Source of the DNA: Pseudoalteromonas sp. MEBiC 03607
GTDB lineage: Bacteria > Pseudomonadota > Gammaproteobacteria > Enterobacterales > Alteromonadaceae
Length of the DNA stretch: 64,000 bases
Reading direction: 5' to 3'
Assembly: GCF_004792295.1 (NCBI RefSeq)
Contig: NZ_SRRY01000001.1
Coordinates: 2,983,501 to 3,047,500 of the forward strand
Below, one piece after another: positions 43,112 to 53,892 of this stretch. Positions within the stretch are counted from its first letter, which is position 1; each line of letters begins with the position of its first letter. The notes under the pieces are model-generated. The model did not search any database. It was not told the DNA's origin and was given only the letters and a program-made list of their open reading frames with translations. The position numbers and the translations under genes are program-made.

Positions 43112-43831
43112 ATGAAAAGAGTTTTCTTAAAAGGAATTAAAGGAGGCACAGGCACAACCTCAGTGGTTGCAAACCTTGCCTGCGCGTTAAGAAAATCAAA
43201 TGAGTCTGTATTTGTCATAGACTTAGACCAAAAAGGAGATCTAGGGCTTCATTTCGGACTAGCTTGGGAACACCGCTTAGGATGGACTGATTACGCTGAT
43301 TTTGCTTCTGCTTGCGAGCAGTTTCACCAAGATAATGATGGCGTCATTTTTTTACCCTATGGTAATCAAACCAATATGGGGCTTGATTTTTCAAGTATTA
43401 TCAAACACTCATTGCAACTTGATTGTGATGAAAATACATGGATGTTATTCGATTGTCCTGCGCATATCGATGTGCTTCGCTATCCACTAAATAGCAATGA
43501 TATAGTACTTGAAATCGTTAACTGTGATGCCATTTGTCATAGTTTGGCATATAAGCGATTACAGTCTCTAAAAACGGCTACTTCAACTTGGCAGCACTAT
43601 TTTTTAATCAACAAATACCATTCAGCCTCAGAAATTGAGTCCGACCTATTACAATTATGGCAATCGGAATTGCCGCTGCTAGCACCGCTATTTATTAATA
43701 AAGACGAAGTGATTAAAGAAGCCACCGCTTTTCGCAATGTTGCTATCAATTGTGCTCCGTACAGTGTTGCCAATGACGATTTTGAAACACTCGCAGGCTG
43801 GCTTGTAAGCCGTGCAAGTTATGACAAATAA
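43112..43831 (+). CDS. bcsQ: Cellulose biosynthesis ATPase BcsQ (MinD/ParA-like)
   Basis: 239 residues. Deviant Walker A motif KGGTGTTS at 10-17 (GIKGGTGTTSVVANLACAL), FVIDLDQKGDLGLHFG at about 34-49, and MLFDCPAHID. BcsQ is a MinD-like ATPase that associates with BcsR, BcsE and BcsA to assemble and place the synthase. It overlaps bcsA by about 11-20 bases. Complete, no missing motif. Confidence 0.93.
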   Translation: MKRVFLKGIKGGTGTTSVVANLACALRKSNESVFVIDLDQKGDLGLHFGLAWEHRLGWTDYADFASACEQFHQDNDGVIFLPYGNQTNMGLDFSSIIKHSLQLDCDENTWMLFDCPAHIDVLRYPLNSNDIVLEIVNCDAICHSLAYKRLQSLKTATSTWQHYFLINKYHSASEIESDLLQLWQSELPLLAPLFINKDEVIKEATAFRNVAINCAPYSVANDDFETLAGWLVSRASYDK

Positions 43832-46484
43832 CCACAATAAAACACTCAGTTGGCCTGAGCGAGTCAGCAGAATAATATTAAGCTTCTTTTTGACTAAGAA
43901 GCTCGTTCGCTTTGTTTTTTATAAATTTCATGGTTACTATAACCAACACAAAATGAGCCTGATTGGCGCATTCACATTGCCGTTTCTTTTATTACTAACG
44001 TCTGTATTTATAAAGTTAGACAAGCAACGAAAATACCAAATAAAACAAAAGCTAACATATTATTTTCCGCATATAAATCAGCCTGTATTCACTGCTAGCA
44101 ATTGTGTCCGTATTTTATTACAGGCGTTTTACCTTGCCTTATTTAGAGTAACAAACAAAACATCAAACGATAAAAGCAACATACTATCTTGCCAAAAGGT
44201 TAGTGCTTTTTTTCGCTATTTAAATTTAATCGATCGGCTGTTAGTAAGAATTTGCAAACGCACATGGTCATTTAGTGTAAAGCGTGTAAAAGCAGCACCT
44301 TATCGACAACCTTTTGATTCAAAGTTGTGGCATCACCGCTATCTAAAAGTGTTATTTGCAGTGCTGCTCTTTTTCGCTGTTGCAGTGTTTGTCACTGTGC
44401 CTTTTAGTATTGAAGCACAAGCAATATTTATTAGTTTAATTTTAGTCGTCGCATATTCTTTGAGACGAGTAAAGGGTCAAATGGCAACGATTGTCTTAGT
44501 CACTTTAGCAATCACAACATCAACACGTTACCTATGGTGGCGCTATTCAGATACACTAAACTTTGGCGATCCACTTGCCCTTGTATTAGGGATCGGCTTA
44601 TTGCTGGCAGAAACCTACGCTTGGTTAGTGCTAATTTTAGGTTTTTTTCAAACCATCAACCCATTACAGCGTAAACCGATCGCATTGAGTAAAGATACGT
44701 CTAGTTGGCCGACTGTCGATATTTATATACCAACGTATAACGAGCCACTTGATGTCGTTAAACCAACAACAATTGCCGCTCAAAGTATTGATTGGCCAGC
44801 AGATAAGCTTAACATTTATATTTTAGATGATGGTAAGCGCCCTGAGTTTGCCGAATTCGCAAAGCAAATTGGTGTTGGCTATTTAACTCGTCCTGATAAC
44901 AAACATGCCAAAGCTGGCAATATGAATCATGCGATGAAAGTAACCAATGGCGACTACATTGCTATTTTTGACTGCGACCACATCCCTGCTCGCTCATTTT
45001 TACAGATGACAATGGGCCAGTTCATCAATGATAGTAAAGTGTGCTTGGTGCAAACACCTCATCACTTTTTCTCAGCCGATCCGTTTGAACGAAATCTAAA
45101 AAATCACCGAAAAATCCCTAATGAAAACATGCTGTTCTATGGGTTAATTCAAGATGGCAATGATATGTGGGATGCGACCTTCTTTTGTGGTTCGTGTGCT
45201 GTTTTAAGGCGCAGTGCCCTAGAAGAAATTGGGGGTTTTGCCGTAGAAACCGTCACAGAAGACGCCCATACAGCTCTTAGAATGCAGCGCGCTGGCTACA
45301 AAACCACGTACATTAATATTCCGCAAGCTGCTGGCCTTGCCACCGACAGTTTATCTGCACACGTAGGTCAGCGTATTCGCTGGGCACGCGGCATGGCGCA
45401 AATATTCCGTTTAGATAACCCATTATTAGGCAAAGGCTTGAGTATTGCGCAACGCGTATGTTACCTCAATGCCATGCTGCACTTTTTATCGGGCATACCG
45501 CGTATTGTTTTTCTTACTGCACCACTGGCATTAATTTACTTTAATGCGCAAATTATCTATGCCCCCTTTATCGCCATATTTCTATATATTGTTCCCACAT
45601 TATTGCAAGTCAAAATGACCAATTCTCGTATCCAAGGAAAGTACCGATACTCTTTCTGGGGTGAGGTTTATGAATCAGTACTTGCTTGGTACATTTTAAA
45701 ACCCACAACGGTTGCCCTGATTAATCCAAATAAAGGTAAGTTCAATGTCACCGAAAAAGGCGGCTTGAACAAGTCAGAGCATTACGATTGGATAATATCA
45801 AAACCGTATATATTACTGTTACTTATCAACGTAATTGGTATGGCTTATGGCCTATCGCGATTACTCTTTGGTGATAGTTCTCATATCGGGGTTTTACTCA
45901 TTAGCATGTTATGGGCAAGTTACAATATTATCATTTTAGGTGCCGCAGTCGCTGTTGCAGCTGAAGCAAAGCAAGTGCGTAGCTCACACAGAGTCAAAGC
46001 CAACTTCCCCGCTGCCATCCGCTTAGCAAATGGACGCACTATCAAAGTTCGCGTAACCGACTACTCAAATAATGGGGTTGGTATTGACACAGGCCACAAT
46101 CATTTGTGCCAAGTAAACGATAAAATCGAGCTATTAATGAGTCGTGGTTTAAAACAATTTTCGTTTGACACCTATGTCTGCAATACCCGTGATTCATTGA
46201 TGGGGTTAACCCTTAAAGAGCTCGATTTAGAGAAGCAAAAAGCATTTATCCAATGTACTTTTTCACGTGCAGATGCGTGGCTTGATTGGCAAGACAACTT
46301 CAAACATGACAAACCGTCATACAGTTTTTCACATGTTTTCTATACCAGCCTAAGAGGCTTTAAAAACTTAATATTTCATGCTCCAAATCAATTAAGACCG
46401 TTGATTCTATTTGTATCAAACATATTAAATTTTGTAGCGTCGTTATTACCTAAAAAACCAATAAAAGCATTAAAATCATCATGA
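43821..46484 (+). CDS. bcsA: Cellulose synthase catalytic subunit BcsA
   Basis: 887 residues from ATG 43821 (an in-frame GTG at 43812 is an alternative). Inner-membrane GT2 glycosyltransferase that polymerises UDP-glucose and threads the chain outward. Motifs: ILDDGKRPEF (about 333), IFDCDHIPARSF (about 382), VTEDAHTALRMQRAG (about 477) and GQRIRWARGMAQIF (about 514, the Q-x-x-R-W box). A C-terminal PilZ domain binds c-di-GMP, with RSSHR at about 719 and DYSNNGVGIDTG. Several membrane helices flank the catalytic core. Its stop is four bases into bcsB. Strong similarity in pattern to E. coli BcsA along its whole length. Confidence 0.97.
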   Translation: MTNNHNKTLSWPERVSRIILSFFLTKKLVRFVFYKFHGYYNQHKMSLIGAFTLPFLLLLTSVFIKLDKQRKYQIKQKLTYYFPHINQPVFTASNCVRILLQAFYLALFRVTNKTSNDKSNILSCQKVSAFFRYLNLIDRLLVRICKRTWSFSVKRVKAAPYRQPFDSKLWHHRYLKVLFAVLLFFAVAVFVTVPFSIEAQAIFISLILVVAYSLRRVKGQMATIVLVTLAITTSTRYLWWRYSDTLNFGDPLALVLGIGLLLAETYAWLVLILGFFQTINPLQRKPIALSKDTSSWPTVDIYIPTYNEPLDVVKPTTIAAQSIDWPADKLNIYILDDGKRPEFAEFAKQIGVGYLTRPDNKHAKAGNMNHAMKVTNGDYIAIFDCDHIPARSFLQMTMGQFINDSKVCLVQTPHHFFSADPFERNLKNHRKIPNENMLFYGLIQDGNDMWDATFFCGSCAVLRRSALEEIGGFAVETVTEDAHTALRMQRAGYKTTYINIPQAAGLATDSLSAHVGQRIRWARGMAQIFRLDNPLLGKGLSIAQRVCYLNAMLHFLSGIPRIVFLTAPLALIYFNAQIIYAPFIAIFLYIVPTLLQVKMTNSRIQGKYRYSFWGEVYESVLAWYILKPTTVALINPNKGKFNVTEKGGLNKSEHYDWIISKPYILLLLINVIGMAYGLSRLLFGDSSHIGVLLISMLWASYNIIILGAAVAVAAEAKQVRSSHRVKANFPAAIRLANGRTIKVRVTDYSNNGVGIDTGHNHLCQVNDKIELLMSRGLKQFSFDTYVCNTRDSLMGLTLKELDLEKQKAFIQCTFSRADAWLDWQDNFKHDKPSYSFSHVFYTSLRGFKNLIFHAPNQLRPLILFVSNILNFVASLLPKKPIKALKSS

Positions 46485-48730
46485 TAAAAACAATATCAAC
46501 ATTATTGCTGACTGTTTACGCACTAAGTTTTTCGCAGTGGGTCGTCAGTGCAGAGCCTCTTGCAAATAAAGCTATTTTTGAAGATGGCTATCCAGAGCAG
46601 GCACCTGTAGAAACGCTGACTATGAGCTTTGAAAGCCTAGGGTTAAGTACATTCAAGTTAGATGGTATCAATAATAGTGCCCGTGTTGATTTTACAAACC
46701 GATTAGACAAGTTAGGTAAGCAGTTAACGCTAGACTTTTCGTATACACATTCACCGTCTTTGATTGGCAAGGTGTCTCACTTAAAAGTGTTCTTAAATGA
46801 AAACCTAATGACGGTATTACCCATCGGTGATAAAAATAATCTTATTGGTAACAAATATGAGCATAAAGTTCCTCTTAATCCCAAGTTAATCAAGGACTTT
46901 AACCAAATTCGCTTTGAACTTGTCGGTTTCTATGACCTCGTTTGCCAAGATGATCACAGTGCCACCATTTGGGCTGAGCTAAGTAAAAGTAGCCGGATCA
47001 CAGTTGATAATCAGTCACTAGCACTTGACAGTTTATTTGAATATTTCCCAGCACCATTTTTTGATAACCGTGATTCAACGAAGGTCAATTTACCTTTTAT
47101 ATTTGCATCACAACCTGATGAACAAACACTTGAGGCTGCTGCCACATTATCAAGCTTCTTTGGTGCGCAAGCCAAATGGCGCAAAGCGCAGTTCCCAGTA
47201 AAAATCAATCACGCGCCTACTCAGCACAGCGTTGTTTTTGCCACCAATAACAATAAGCCTGATTTTTTGTTGAATTACCCTGATGTTGAAAAACCTACTG
47301 TAGAAATTATCAGCAGCCCGACTCAACGCTACGCCAAAGTACTTCTAGTATTAGGTAAAGACACTGCACAATTAAAAGAAGCCGTTGTTGGTCTAGTCTT
47401 TGGCTACAAAGTAATGACGGGTCGAAGCGCAACAATAGATGGCATAAACACGCTTCCTCTTAGAAAAGCCTACGATGCGCCTTTTTGGGTGCGCTCAGAT
47501 CGCGCAGTCACATTTGCTGAGCTTATTGATTACCCAACCCAATTACAGTCAGAGGGCTTACGTGGTCAGCCAGTGCGTCTTGATTTACGCTTTGCACCAG
47601 ACTTATTTACTTGGCGTGAAAATGGTATCCCTATTACCTTAAATTACCGTAACACTCCCGTTGAGCCAAACATGCTGTCACGTTTAAATATGCTGATAAA
47701 CGGTCAGTTTATTGATGGCTTTATTTTAAGTAATAAAAGCAGTGACACCCTATCAAGCCAGACCATATTACCTCTACTGGCAAACGAAAAGTTGAACCAA
47801 TCTCGACAAGATTTTGAGCTTAATGGTCTCGACTTATCAACAAATAATCAGCTTACTTATGATTTTAACTTTGCTGTTTCTAAGTCTGGTGAATGTAGTG
47901 CAATACCAGCTGGCGGTGAGTTTGGTGCAATTGACGGCAGTTCAAGTATTGATGTAAGCCGCTTTCACCACTATATTGCAATGCCAAACTTGCGCGCTTT
48001 TGCCAATGCAGGCTTTCCGTTTACTAAATTTGCTGACTTACATCAAAGTACATTATTGATGGAGGCAAATAGCTCTGTTAAAGCGATCAGTTTACTGCTC
48101 AATTTTACCGGTCACTTAGGAGCGATAACAGGCTATCCTACGCATCAGTTAGATATCCAGTTCCCAAGCGAACCGTTAAACCTCACTGATAAAGATATTA
48201 TCATTATTGGTAAGCCCGACTCATTCACACAATCACTTACAAAAGACAGTGATCTCAGTGTGTTAATCAATAATAGCCAACGTATTGTTGATCAAGCGAT
48301 CTACAATGGTGCATACGACACACAAGATAGCGACAAAGTTAAAGTAAGCATAAAGAGTGTTGGTCGATTAGCGGTAATATCAGGCTTTCAATCACCGTTC
48401 GATTCTGAGCGCTCAGTGGTGTCGTTAATCGCCACTAACGACGATGCTTACACGCTGTTATCTGACACACTCTTAAGTGACGAAAAAACAGCCCAAATTA
48501 TGGGTAGCTCAGCGATCATAAATAGTCAGGGTATAAAAACGATTAAAACGGATGAACAGTACTATGTAGGCCAAGTGCCAATCCATACTTTAATATGGTT
48601 CCATCTCTCAGATCGCCCCTTTGTTTTAGCAATTTTATCGCTTATTACATTATTACTTATTTCATTTATTTTTTGGCGATTGTTGGCACTACTAACGAAA
48701 AAACGTTTATCTGAAGGAGATAACACATAA
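46481..48730 (+). CDS. bcsB: Cellulose synthase periplasmic subunit BcsB
   Basis: 749 residues. Signal peptide 1-24 (ending WVVSA), a long periplasmic beta-rich region with carbohydrate-binding and flavodoxin-like repeats, and a C-terminal membrane anchor at about 718-742 (FVLAILSLITLLLISFIFW) that packs against BcsA. Segments such as LRGQPVRLDLRFAPDLFTW, NFTGHLGAITGYPTHQL and GEFGAIDGSSSIDVS fit BcsB. It overlaps bcsA by four bases (ATGA) and abuts bcsZ. Confidence 0.95.
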   Translation: MIKTISTLLLTVYALSFSQWVVSAEPLANKAIFEDGYPEQAPVETLTMSFESLGLSTFKLDGINNSARVDFTNRLDKLGKQLTLDFSYTHSPSLIGKVSHLKVFLNENLMTVLPIGDKNNLIGNKYEHKVPLNPKLIKDFNQIRFELVGFYDLVCQDDHSATIWAELSKSSRITVDNQSLALDSLFEYFPAPFFDNRDSTKVNLPFIFASQPDEQTLEAAATLSSFFGAQAKWRKAQFPVKINHAPTQHSVVFATNNNKPDFLLNYPDVEKPTVEIISSPTQRYAKVLLVLGKDTAQLKEAVVGLVFGYKVMTGRSATIDGINTLPLRKAYDAPFWVRSDRAVTFAELIDYPTQLQSEGLRGQPVRLDLRFAPDLFTWRENGIPITLNYRNTPVEPNMLSRLNMLINGQFIDGFILSNKSSDTLSSQTILPLLANEKLNQSRQDFELNGLDLSTNNQLTYDFNFAVSKSGECSAIPAGGEFGAIDGSSSIDVSRFHHYIAMPNLRAFANAGFPFTKFADLHQSTLLMEANSSVKAISLLLNFTGHLGAITGYPTHQLDIQFPSEPLNLTDKDIIIIGKPDSFTQSLTKDSDLSVLINNSQRIVDQAIYNGAYDTQDSDKVKVSIKSVGRLAVISGFQSPFDSERSVVSLIATNDDAYTLLSDTLLSDEKTAQIMGSSAIINSQGIKTIKTDEQYYVGQVPIHTLIWFHLSDRPFVLAILSLITLLLISFIFWRLLALLTKKRLSEGDNT

Positions 48731-49845
48731 TGAAAATCTTTGCTTCTTTACTATTCGTTTTGACATTGTCTATCAATGTGTCAGCCGAGCAAAACTGTGC
48801 GGCTTGGCCTCAATGGAATACATTTAAACACCACTTTATCTCGCCTGAAGGTCGCGTGATCGATTTAGGCTCTCAATACGATATAACGACTTCAGAAGGA
48901 CAGTCTTACGCACTTTTTTTCGCTTTACTTGCTAATGACAAAGCAAGCTTTGATAAGTTACTCGAGTGGACCGAAGTGCAGCTTTCTGAGGGTGACTTAA
49001 GTACACGCTTACCTGCATGGCAATGGGGGATTAAAAACAATCAACCACAAATTTTAGACTCTAACCCCGCTTCTGATTCAGACTTATGGATTGCTTACAC
49101 CCTGTCACAAGCTGCTATTTTATGGAATGAAAGACGATACGCAGTACTTAGCTCAGTGATGGCTGAACGCATTATTCGCGAAGAAACAGCCTATATTCCC
49201 AACCTTGGCCTTACATTATTGCCAGGGCCAAACGGCTTTGAGAAAGAAACACATTGGAAACTAAACCCTAGTTATGCGCCATTATTTATTTTGGCCCAAT
49301 TTAGCCAGTTATACCCTCATTCACCGTGGCAGCAATTACATGATAACTCCGCAGACATGCTAATTAGCACTGCTCCCAAAGGTTTCAGTCCTGATTGGGT
49401 TAATTACAATACCGATAAGGGTTTTTATCATGATGAACATGCGCCGCCAACAGGGAGCTATAATGCTATTCGTGTTTACCTTTGGGCTAGTATGATGGCA
49501 GAAGATGCAAAATACAAAACAGCACTTATGCAGCAGTTCAAACCCATGGCCAATAGCGTAACTGCATCTGGTAAAGTGCCATTACAAACTAATGCTATTA
49601 ACGGTAAAACTCGTGGCACAGGCCCAACAGGATTTAGCGCTGCGATGCTGCCTCTTCTAGAAACTGAGAATCAATCACAAGCTGTCGGTGCTATTCAACA
49701 AACACTAATGATGGATACACGCTTTACAACTAATCGATACTACGACAGTGTACTTTATCTATTTAGCAATGGTTTTATGACAAAACGTTTTAGTCTTGAT
49801 AAAAACGGTGCCTTAACAACCAACTGGAGCAATAAATGCCAATAA
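48730..49845 (+). CDS. bcsZ: Periplasmic endoglucanase BcsZ (GH8)
   Basis: 371 residues with a signal peptide (1-19). GH8 fold: catalytic acid Glu 56 in TTSEGQSYALFFALLAND, and the SDSDLWIAYTL block (Asp 116, Asp 118) that carries the second acidic group. It cuts beta-1,4-glucan in the periplasm and tunes cellulose output. Its stop lies inside the start of bcsC, a 10-base overlap, so translation is coupled. Confidence 0.95.
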   Translation: MKIFASLLFVLTLSINVSAEQNCAAWPQWNTFKHHFISPEGRVIDLGSQYDITTSEGQSYALFFALLANDKASFDKLLEWTEVQLSEGDLSTRLPAWQWGIKNNQPQILDSNPASDSDLWIAYTLSQAAILWNERRYAVLSSVMAERIIREETAYIPNLGLTLLPGPNGFEKETHWKLNPSYAPLFILAQFSQLYPHSPWQQLHDNSADMLISTAPKGFSPDWVNYNTDKGFYHDEHAPPTGSYNAIRVYLWASMMAEDAKYKTALMQQFKPMANSVTASGKVPLQTNAINGKTRGTGPTGFSAAMLPLLETENQSQAVGAIQQTLMMDTRFTTNRYYDSVLYLFSNGFMTKRFSLDKNGALTTNWSNKCQ

Positions 49846-52800
49846 AGTGGCTACTTGCTGTGTTTTTAGCAAGCTCCAGTGCATTCGCAGCAACAAATAA
49901 AGACCTTAATACTCAGTCTATTGATTGGCTAATTAGCCAAATACATTTAGGTGAAGTCGAGCGCGATACGCAATTAATGTCTGACAGCTTAGAAAAGCTG
50001 TTAAGTATTGCGCCGCAAAACCCCCAAGTAAAATGTGCTGAAATACGTGTATTGTATGCCCTTAAAGAAACGACAAAAGCACGTTCACGACTGAGTGAAC
50101 TGTCTGAAAAATCACACCCATGTGTAGCCAACATTGCATTGCTTATTCGGGTCGATAACGAAGACAAGGCGGTTATCCAACAAGCCCGTTTACGTGCTCG
50201 TGCAGGTCAGTATATTGAGGCTGTGAAAATTTATAACCGCTTATTTAAATCAACCTACCCAAGTATTGAATTTGAGCTTGAGCATATTAACTGGCTTGCG
50301 CAAGACGATGAACAATATGAGTATGCTTTAAATGGCTATCGCTCCTTAATGTCTCGATATCCGCACAGCGGTCGTATCGAGCTTGCTTATGCGCGCCATC
50401 TATTAAGTAAAAACCCAACAAATAAACAAGGCTTGGATCTATTAAGTCATTATGCTCATAGTAATTTTTACAGCGTTGAAGCTGAAAGTGCATGGCTATC
50501 AACACTAAAGGCGATGCCTCTTGATAAAAACACGCTTCACGCTTACGAGCAGTATTTAGATGCTTTCCCACTCAGCAGTAAGGGAAAACTTCAATTTAAT
50601 GATTTTAAAAAGGATTACCAAGCGGAGCTAAAAAAACAAGCCGATCCTGCTTTCAAAACATGGCAAAAAGGCAGTGTCGAACTAGAAAAGCAAAATTTTA
50701 CAAAGGCCGAAGCGCTATTTAAACGCGCCTTGCAGGGTCGCCCAGATGACCCCGAAATATACAACAGCCTAGGTTTACTGAACCTAAGGCAAGGCAGAAA
50801 TGCCAATGCCTACCAGTACTTTAAAAAAGCTCAAAAATACAGCATAGATGCAAATCGCATAACGGTATTAAAAGGTCTCGCCAATACCGCACGTTTTTGG
50901 CAATACATAGATGAAGCTAAATCGGCCATCAGTAGCAATGAATTAAAACAGGCTGATCTTAAACTTGATTTAGCAGATACGTTAAATGAAGACCCTAATA
51001 CCGTGTTGTTTTACCGCGCAGAACTTGCCAAACAAGCTGGGCAATATCAAAACGCGATGAACCTTTATAAGCAAGTGCTAAAAGACGATCCCCTACAACA
51101 GCCTACTTTGCGTGCCATGCTTGAATTAACTGCCTCTGATGGTAATTATGCACGTAGCCATCAATTTTATAATGGTTTAACTCGTCAGCAACAGGCATTG
51201 GTTGCTGAGGATTATACCCTCTTACAAACCCAACAATTACGAGCCCGTGCAGACGAACTTACAGCGCAAGGCAAGCTTGATGAAGCGGTTGATGTATTAC
51301 TGGTAGCAATCAAACAAAGTCCTCGCCAAAGCTGGCTTTACTACGACCTTGCAAACTTATATCAACAACAGGGTTTGGTTGATCATGCCAAAGCACTTTA
51401 TAAAAAAACCTTGTGGCAATTTCCGTTAGATGCCGAGCTACGCTACAGCCATGCTTTATTTTTACGTTCGTTAAATGATTACCAAGGCGCACTGGCAACC
51501 TTAGATTACATTCCAAATAACGCACGTACTGAACAAATTAATGTACTAACAGAGCAGCTAAGCATTAATACTAAGCTTGAAAGACTCTCTGTCAACAATA
51601 CAGAGACTAATAAAGCCACGATGATTTATAAGCTCACCGAGTTAGAAGCTCAACCATTAACGCCTTTAATGCAAGCTGAGCTTGCCAGCCAGTGGCAGCA
51701 AATCAATGAGCAACAGTATGCGATTAGGCAACTGAAGAGAGCCCTTACTCGTGACCCAAGCTTGAGCCCTTATTGGCATATGACTTATGCAAATTGGCTA
51801 ATTGAAAGCAACGATAAAAACGCTGCTGAGAGCTGGTTTGCAGACTATCAACTGCCGAGGAACGCAACCGATGCTGATCAATCACAATGGTTAGCACTGC
51901 AAGTTAGTTATATTAATCGTTTTATTGATAATAATCATAGAGTTGCCAAGCTATCTGAACTTGCAACGCAATACCCCGATAACTCAGAACTGGCAGAGGC
52001 GCTGATCAATGCTCATATCGAGCAAGGCAATAACAAAGAGGCTATTACTCGCTTTGAGCAGCACACCGCAAAAGGACAAACTGTGTCAACGGATACTGCT
52101 TTAGCTATTGCGGCACTTGCTCGTCAGCAGCAAAGAGATGATTTAGCTGATCGCATCATTGCTGGGCAAATTAATCAAGTTTCAACTGAGCAAAGTTATC
52201 GTCAACAGCAATTAATGACCGCACTTGAACAATTTACAGATACACAAAGTGCCATTAATCTCGCTGAGCAATTGCTGGCTAAATCAAACAATAACCAAGA
52301 GCTCTATTATCAAGCGGCAGCAGTTGCACAAGCTAAACAACAAACTACGCTTGCACAAAGCTGGTACCGTGCAGCCGTTGATAAAAAAACTGCAACAAGC
52401 AATTTAACTGATGAGCAGAACTATGAGCTGTATGCCCTTGATGAAAATGAAGCTTGGTATGTCAATAATGCCAAACGTCAATTGCAAAGCATCGAGCGCG
52501 ATGAGCAGGCGTATATCACTGCAGCAATCAACCTAAGCAGCCAAACCAGTACGCAAAATGAGTCAACTCTTGGCGCTGGTGCAACACCTATTGAAGCTGG
52601 TTTTCCACTTTGGGGTGGCACAGGAATTGTTAAACTAGACCCGATGACAATATCGAGCCAAGAAACCCGCTTTGATCAAACCTTTGCAGGCAGTCGCTAT
52701 GGACAAGGGGCTCTGTGTATTTTTGACTGTCCATTTTTAACAATTAAACCAGAGCAACAAGGCACGGATATTGGCCTTGCCTGGCAAAATGAGCAATGGC

Positions 52801-53648
52801 GCTTTGATATTGGCACTACCCCATTGGGGTTTTTAGTCGAAGACATTGTGTGGGGCGTTAATTACAAAGGTGATTTAGGCGATTTTGGTTATGGCGTCAC
52901 GTTTAATAAACGCCCAGTCACCAGCTCTGTATTATCGTATGCGGGGTTAGAAGATGTCTTTACCAACCAAGTATGGGGTGGCGTTAGAGCAACACAATTA
53001 CAACTTAGCCTATCCCATGACCTAGGCCTAGACTGGGGTTTTTGGGCAAGTACCAACTATCAAATCTTGCAAGGTAAAAACGTTAAAGATAACCAAAGCT
53101 ACAGCCTTATGGGTGGTAGTTATTATCGCTATATTCGTGAAATAAACACCGAATTAAGCCTAGGACTTAACTTATTGCACTGGTCATATAAGTATAATTT
53201 AAGTGAAGAAACCTGGGGGCACGGAGGCTATTACAGCCCACAAAACTACTTGGGTGCATCTTTACCTGTTATTTTTGATAAACGGGTTGGTCATAATTTT
53301 ATTTATAGGCTTCGTGCTGGGGTATCTTGGTCTACCACCACCACTGACGACATCGCGTTTTTCCCGAACGACCCTATTTTACAAGGCCAAGCTGAGGCAC
53401 AAACTGCTGTAACGGGTGTTGTGCCTTACTTTGAGGGCGATATCAGCAGTGGTTTATCGTATAACTTAGGGGCAAGCTTTGAATACAGGTTCACGCCCCA
53501 CTGGTTCTTTGGCGGTTATTTTAACCTAGATAGAGCCGATTTTTATGAGCCGAACTACGGTCAGTTGTATTTCCGTTATTACTTTAATCCAGTCTACAGT
53601 GAGCTGGCTTTCCCGGGTAAACCTGTTGTGCCTTATGCAAACTACTAA
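49836..53648 (+). CDS. bcsC: Cellulose outer-membrane exporter BcsC
   Basis: 1270 residues. Signal peptide 1-18 (SSSAFA). A TPR solenoid (roughly 30-880) shows repeated pairs such as FTKAEALFKRALQGRPDDPEI and GLVDHAKALYKKTLWQFPLDAEL. A C-terminal beta-barrel follows (about 930-1270), with GGTGIVKLDPM, DIGTTPLGFLVEDIVWG, WGHGGYYSPQNY and a terminal aromatic (PYANY). BcsC conducts nascent cellulose across peptidoglycan and outer membrane. Last gene of bcsRQABZC. Confidence 0.95.
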   Translation: MPIKWLLAVFLASSSAFAATNKDLNTQSIDWLISQIHLGEVERDTQLMSDSLEKLLSIAPQNPQVKCAEIRVLYALKETTKARSRLSELSEKSHPCVANIALLIRVDNEDKAVIQQARLRARAGQYIEAVKIYNRLFKSTYPSIEFELEHINWLAQDDEQYEYALNGYRSLMSRYPHSGRIELAYARHLLSKNPTNKQGLDLLSHYAHSNFYSVEAESAWLSTLKAMPLDKNTLHAYEQYLDAFPLSSKGKLQFNDFKKDYQAELKKQADPAFKTWQKGSVELEKQNFTKAEALFKRALQGRPDDPEIYNSLGLLNLRQGRNANAYQYFKKAQKYSIDANRITVLKGLANTARFWQYIDEAKSAISSNELKQADLKLDLADTLNEDPNTVLFYRAELAKQAGQYQNAMNLYKQVLKDDPLQQPTLRAMLELTASDGNYARSHQFYNGLTRQQQALVAEDYTLLQTQQLRARADELTAQGKLDEAVDVLLVAIKQSPRQSWLYYDLANLYQQQGLVDHAKALYKKTLWQFPLDAELRYSHALFLRSLNDYQGALATLDYIPNNARTEQINVLTEQLSINTKLERLSVNNTETNKATMIYKLTELEAQPLTPLMQAELASQWQQINEQQYAIRQLKRALTRDPSLSPYWHMTYANWLIESNDKNAAESWFADYQLPRNATDADQSQWLALQVSYINRFIDNNHRVAKLSELATQYPDNSELAEALINAHIEQGNNKEAITRFEQHTAKGQTVSTDTALAIAALARQQQRDDLADRIIAGQINQVSTEQSYRQQQLMTALEQFTDTQSAINLAEQLLAKSNNNQELYYQAAAVAQAKQQTTLAQSWYRAAVDKKTATSNLTDEQNYELYALDENEAWYVNNAKRQLQSIERDEQAYITAAINLSSQTSTQNESTLGAGATPIEAGFPLWGGTGIVKLDPMTISSQETRFDQTFAGSRYGQGALCIFDCPFLTIKPEQQGTDIGLAWQNEQWRFDIGTTPLGFLVEDIVWGVNYKGDLGDFGYGVTFNKRPVTSSVLSYAGLEDVFTNQVWGGVRATQLQLSLSHDLGLDWGFWASTNYQILQGKNVKDNQSYSLMGGSYYRYIREINTELSLGLNLLHWSYKYNLSEETWGHGGYYSPQNYLGASLPVIFDKRVGHNFIYRLRAGVSWSTTTTDDIAFFPNDPILQGQAEAQTAVTGVVPYFEGDISSGLSYNLGASFEYRFTPHWFFGGYFNLDRADFYEPNYGQLYFRYYFNPVYSELAFPGKPVVPYANY

Positions 53649-53892
53649 CTATCGCACTACAAAGGGGAAGTGTCGCAAGATCTTCCCCTCACCATAAGGT
53701 CTATGTATACTGTAGCGCACTTGTAGCTAGGATAAGGGTGTGTCCCTTTCCTTCAAGTACAAAACTTGAGCAACAAACCATTATCTTAGCTGCATCAAAA
53801 AACATGGCCACCCGTTCACTCATTCTAAATATAGAACGACTAAAGCAAAAACAATAAGGCCTCAATAAAAATCTTAGAGTTAGGAAGTAAAT

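Noticed and set aside
53664..53688. Hairpin GGGGAAG/CTTCCCC after bcsC
   Set aside because: Followed by CACCATAAGG and not by T residues; the loop is 11 bases. Not strong enough to call a terminator.
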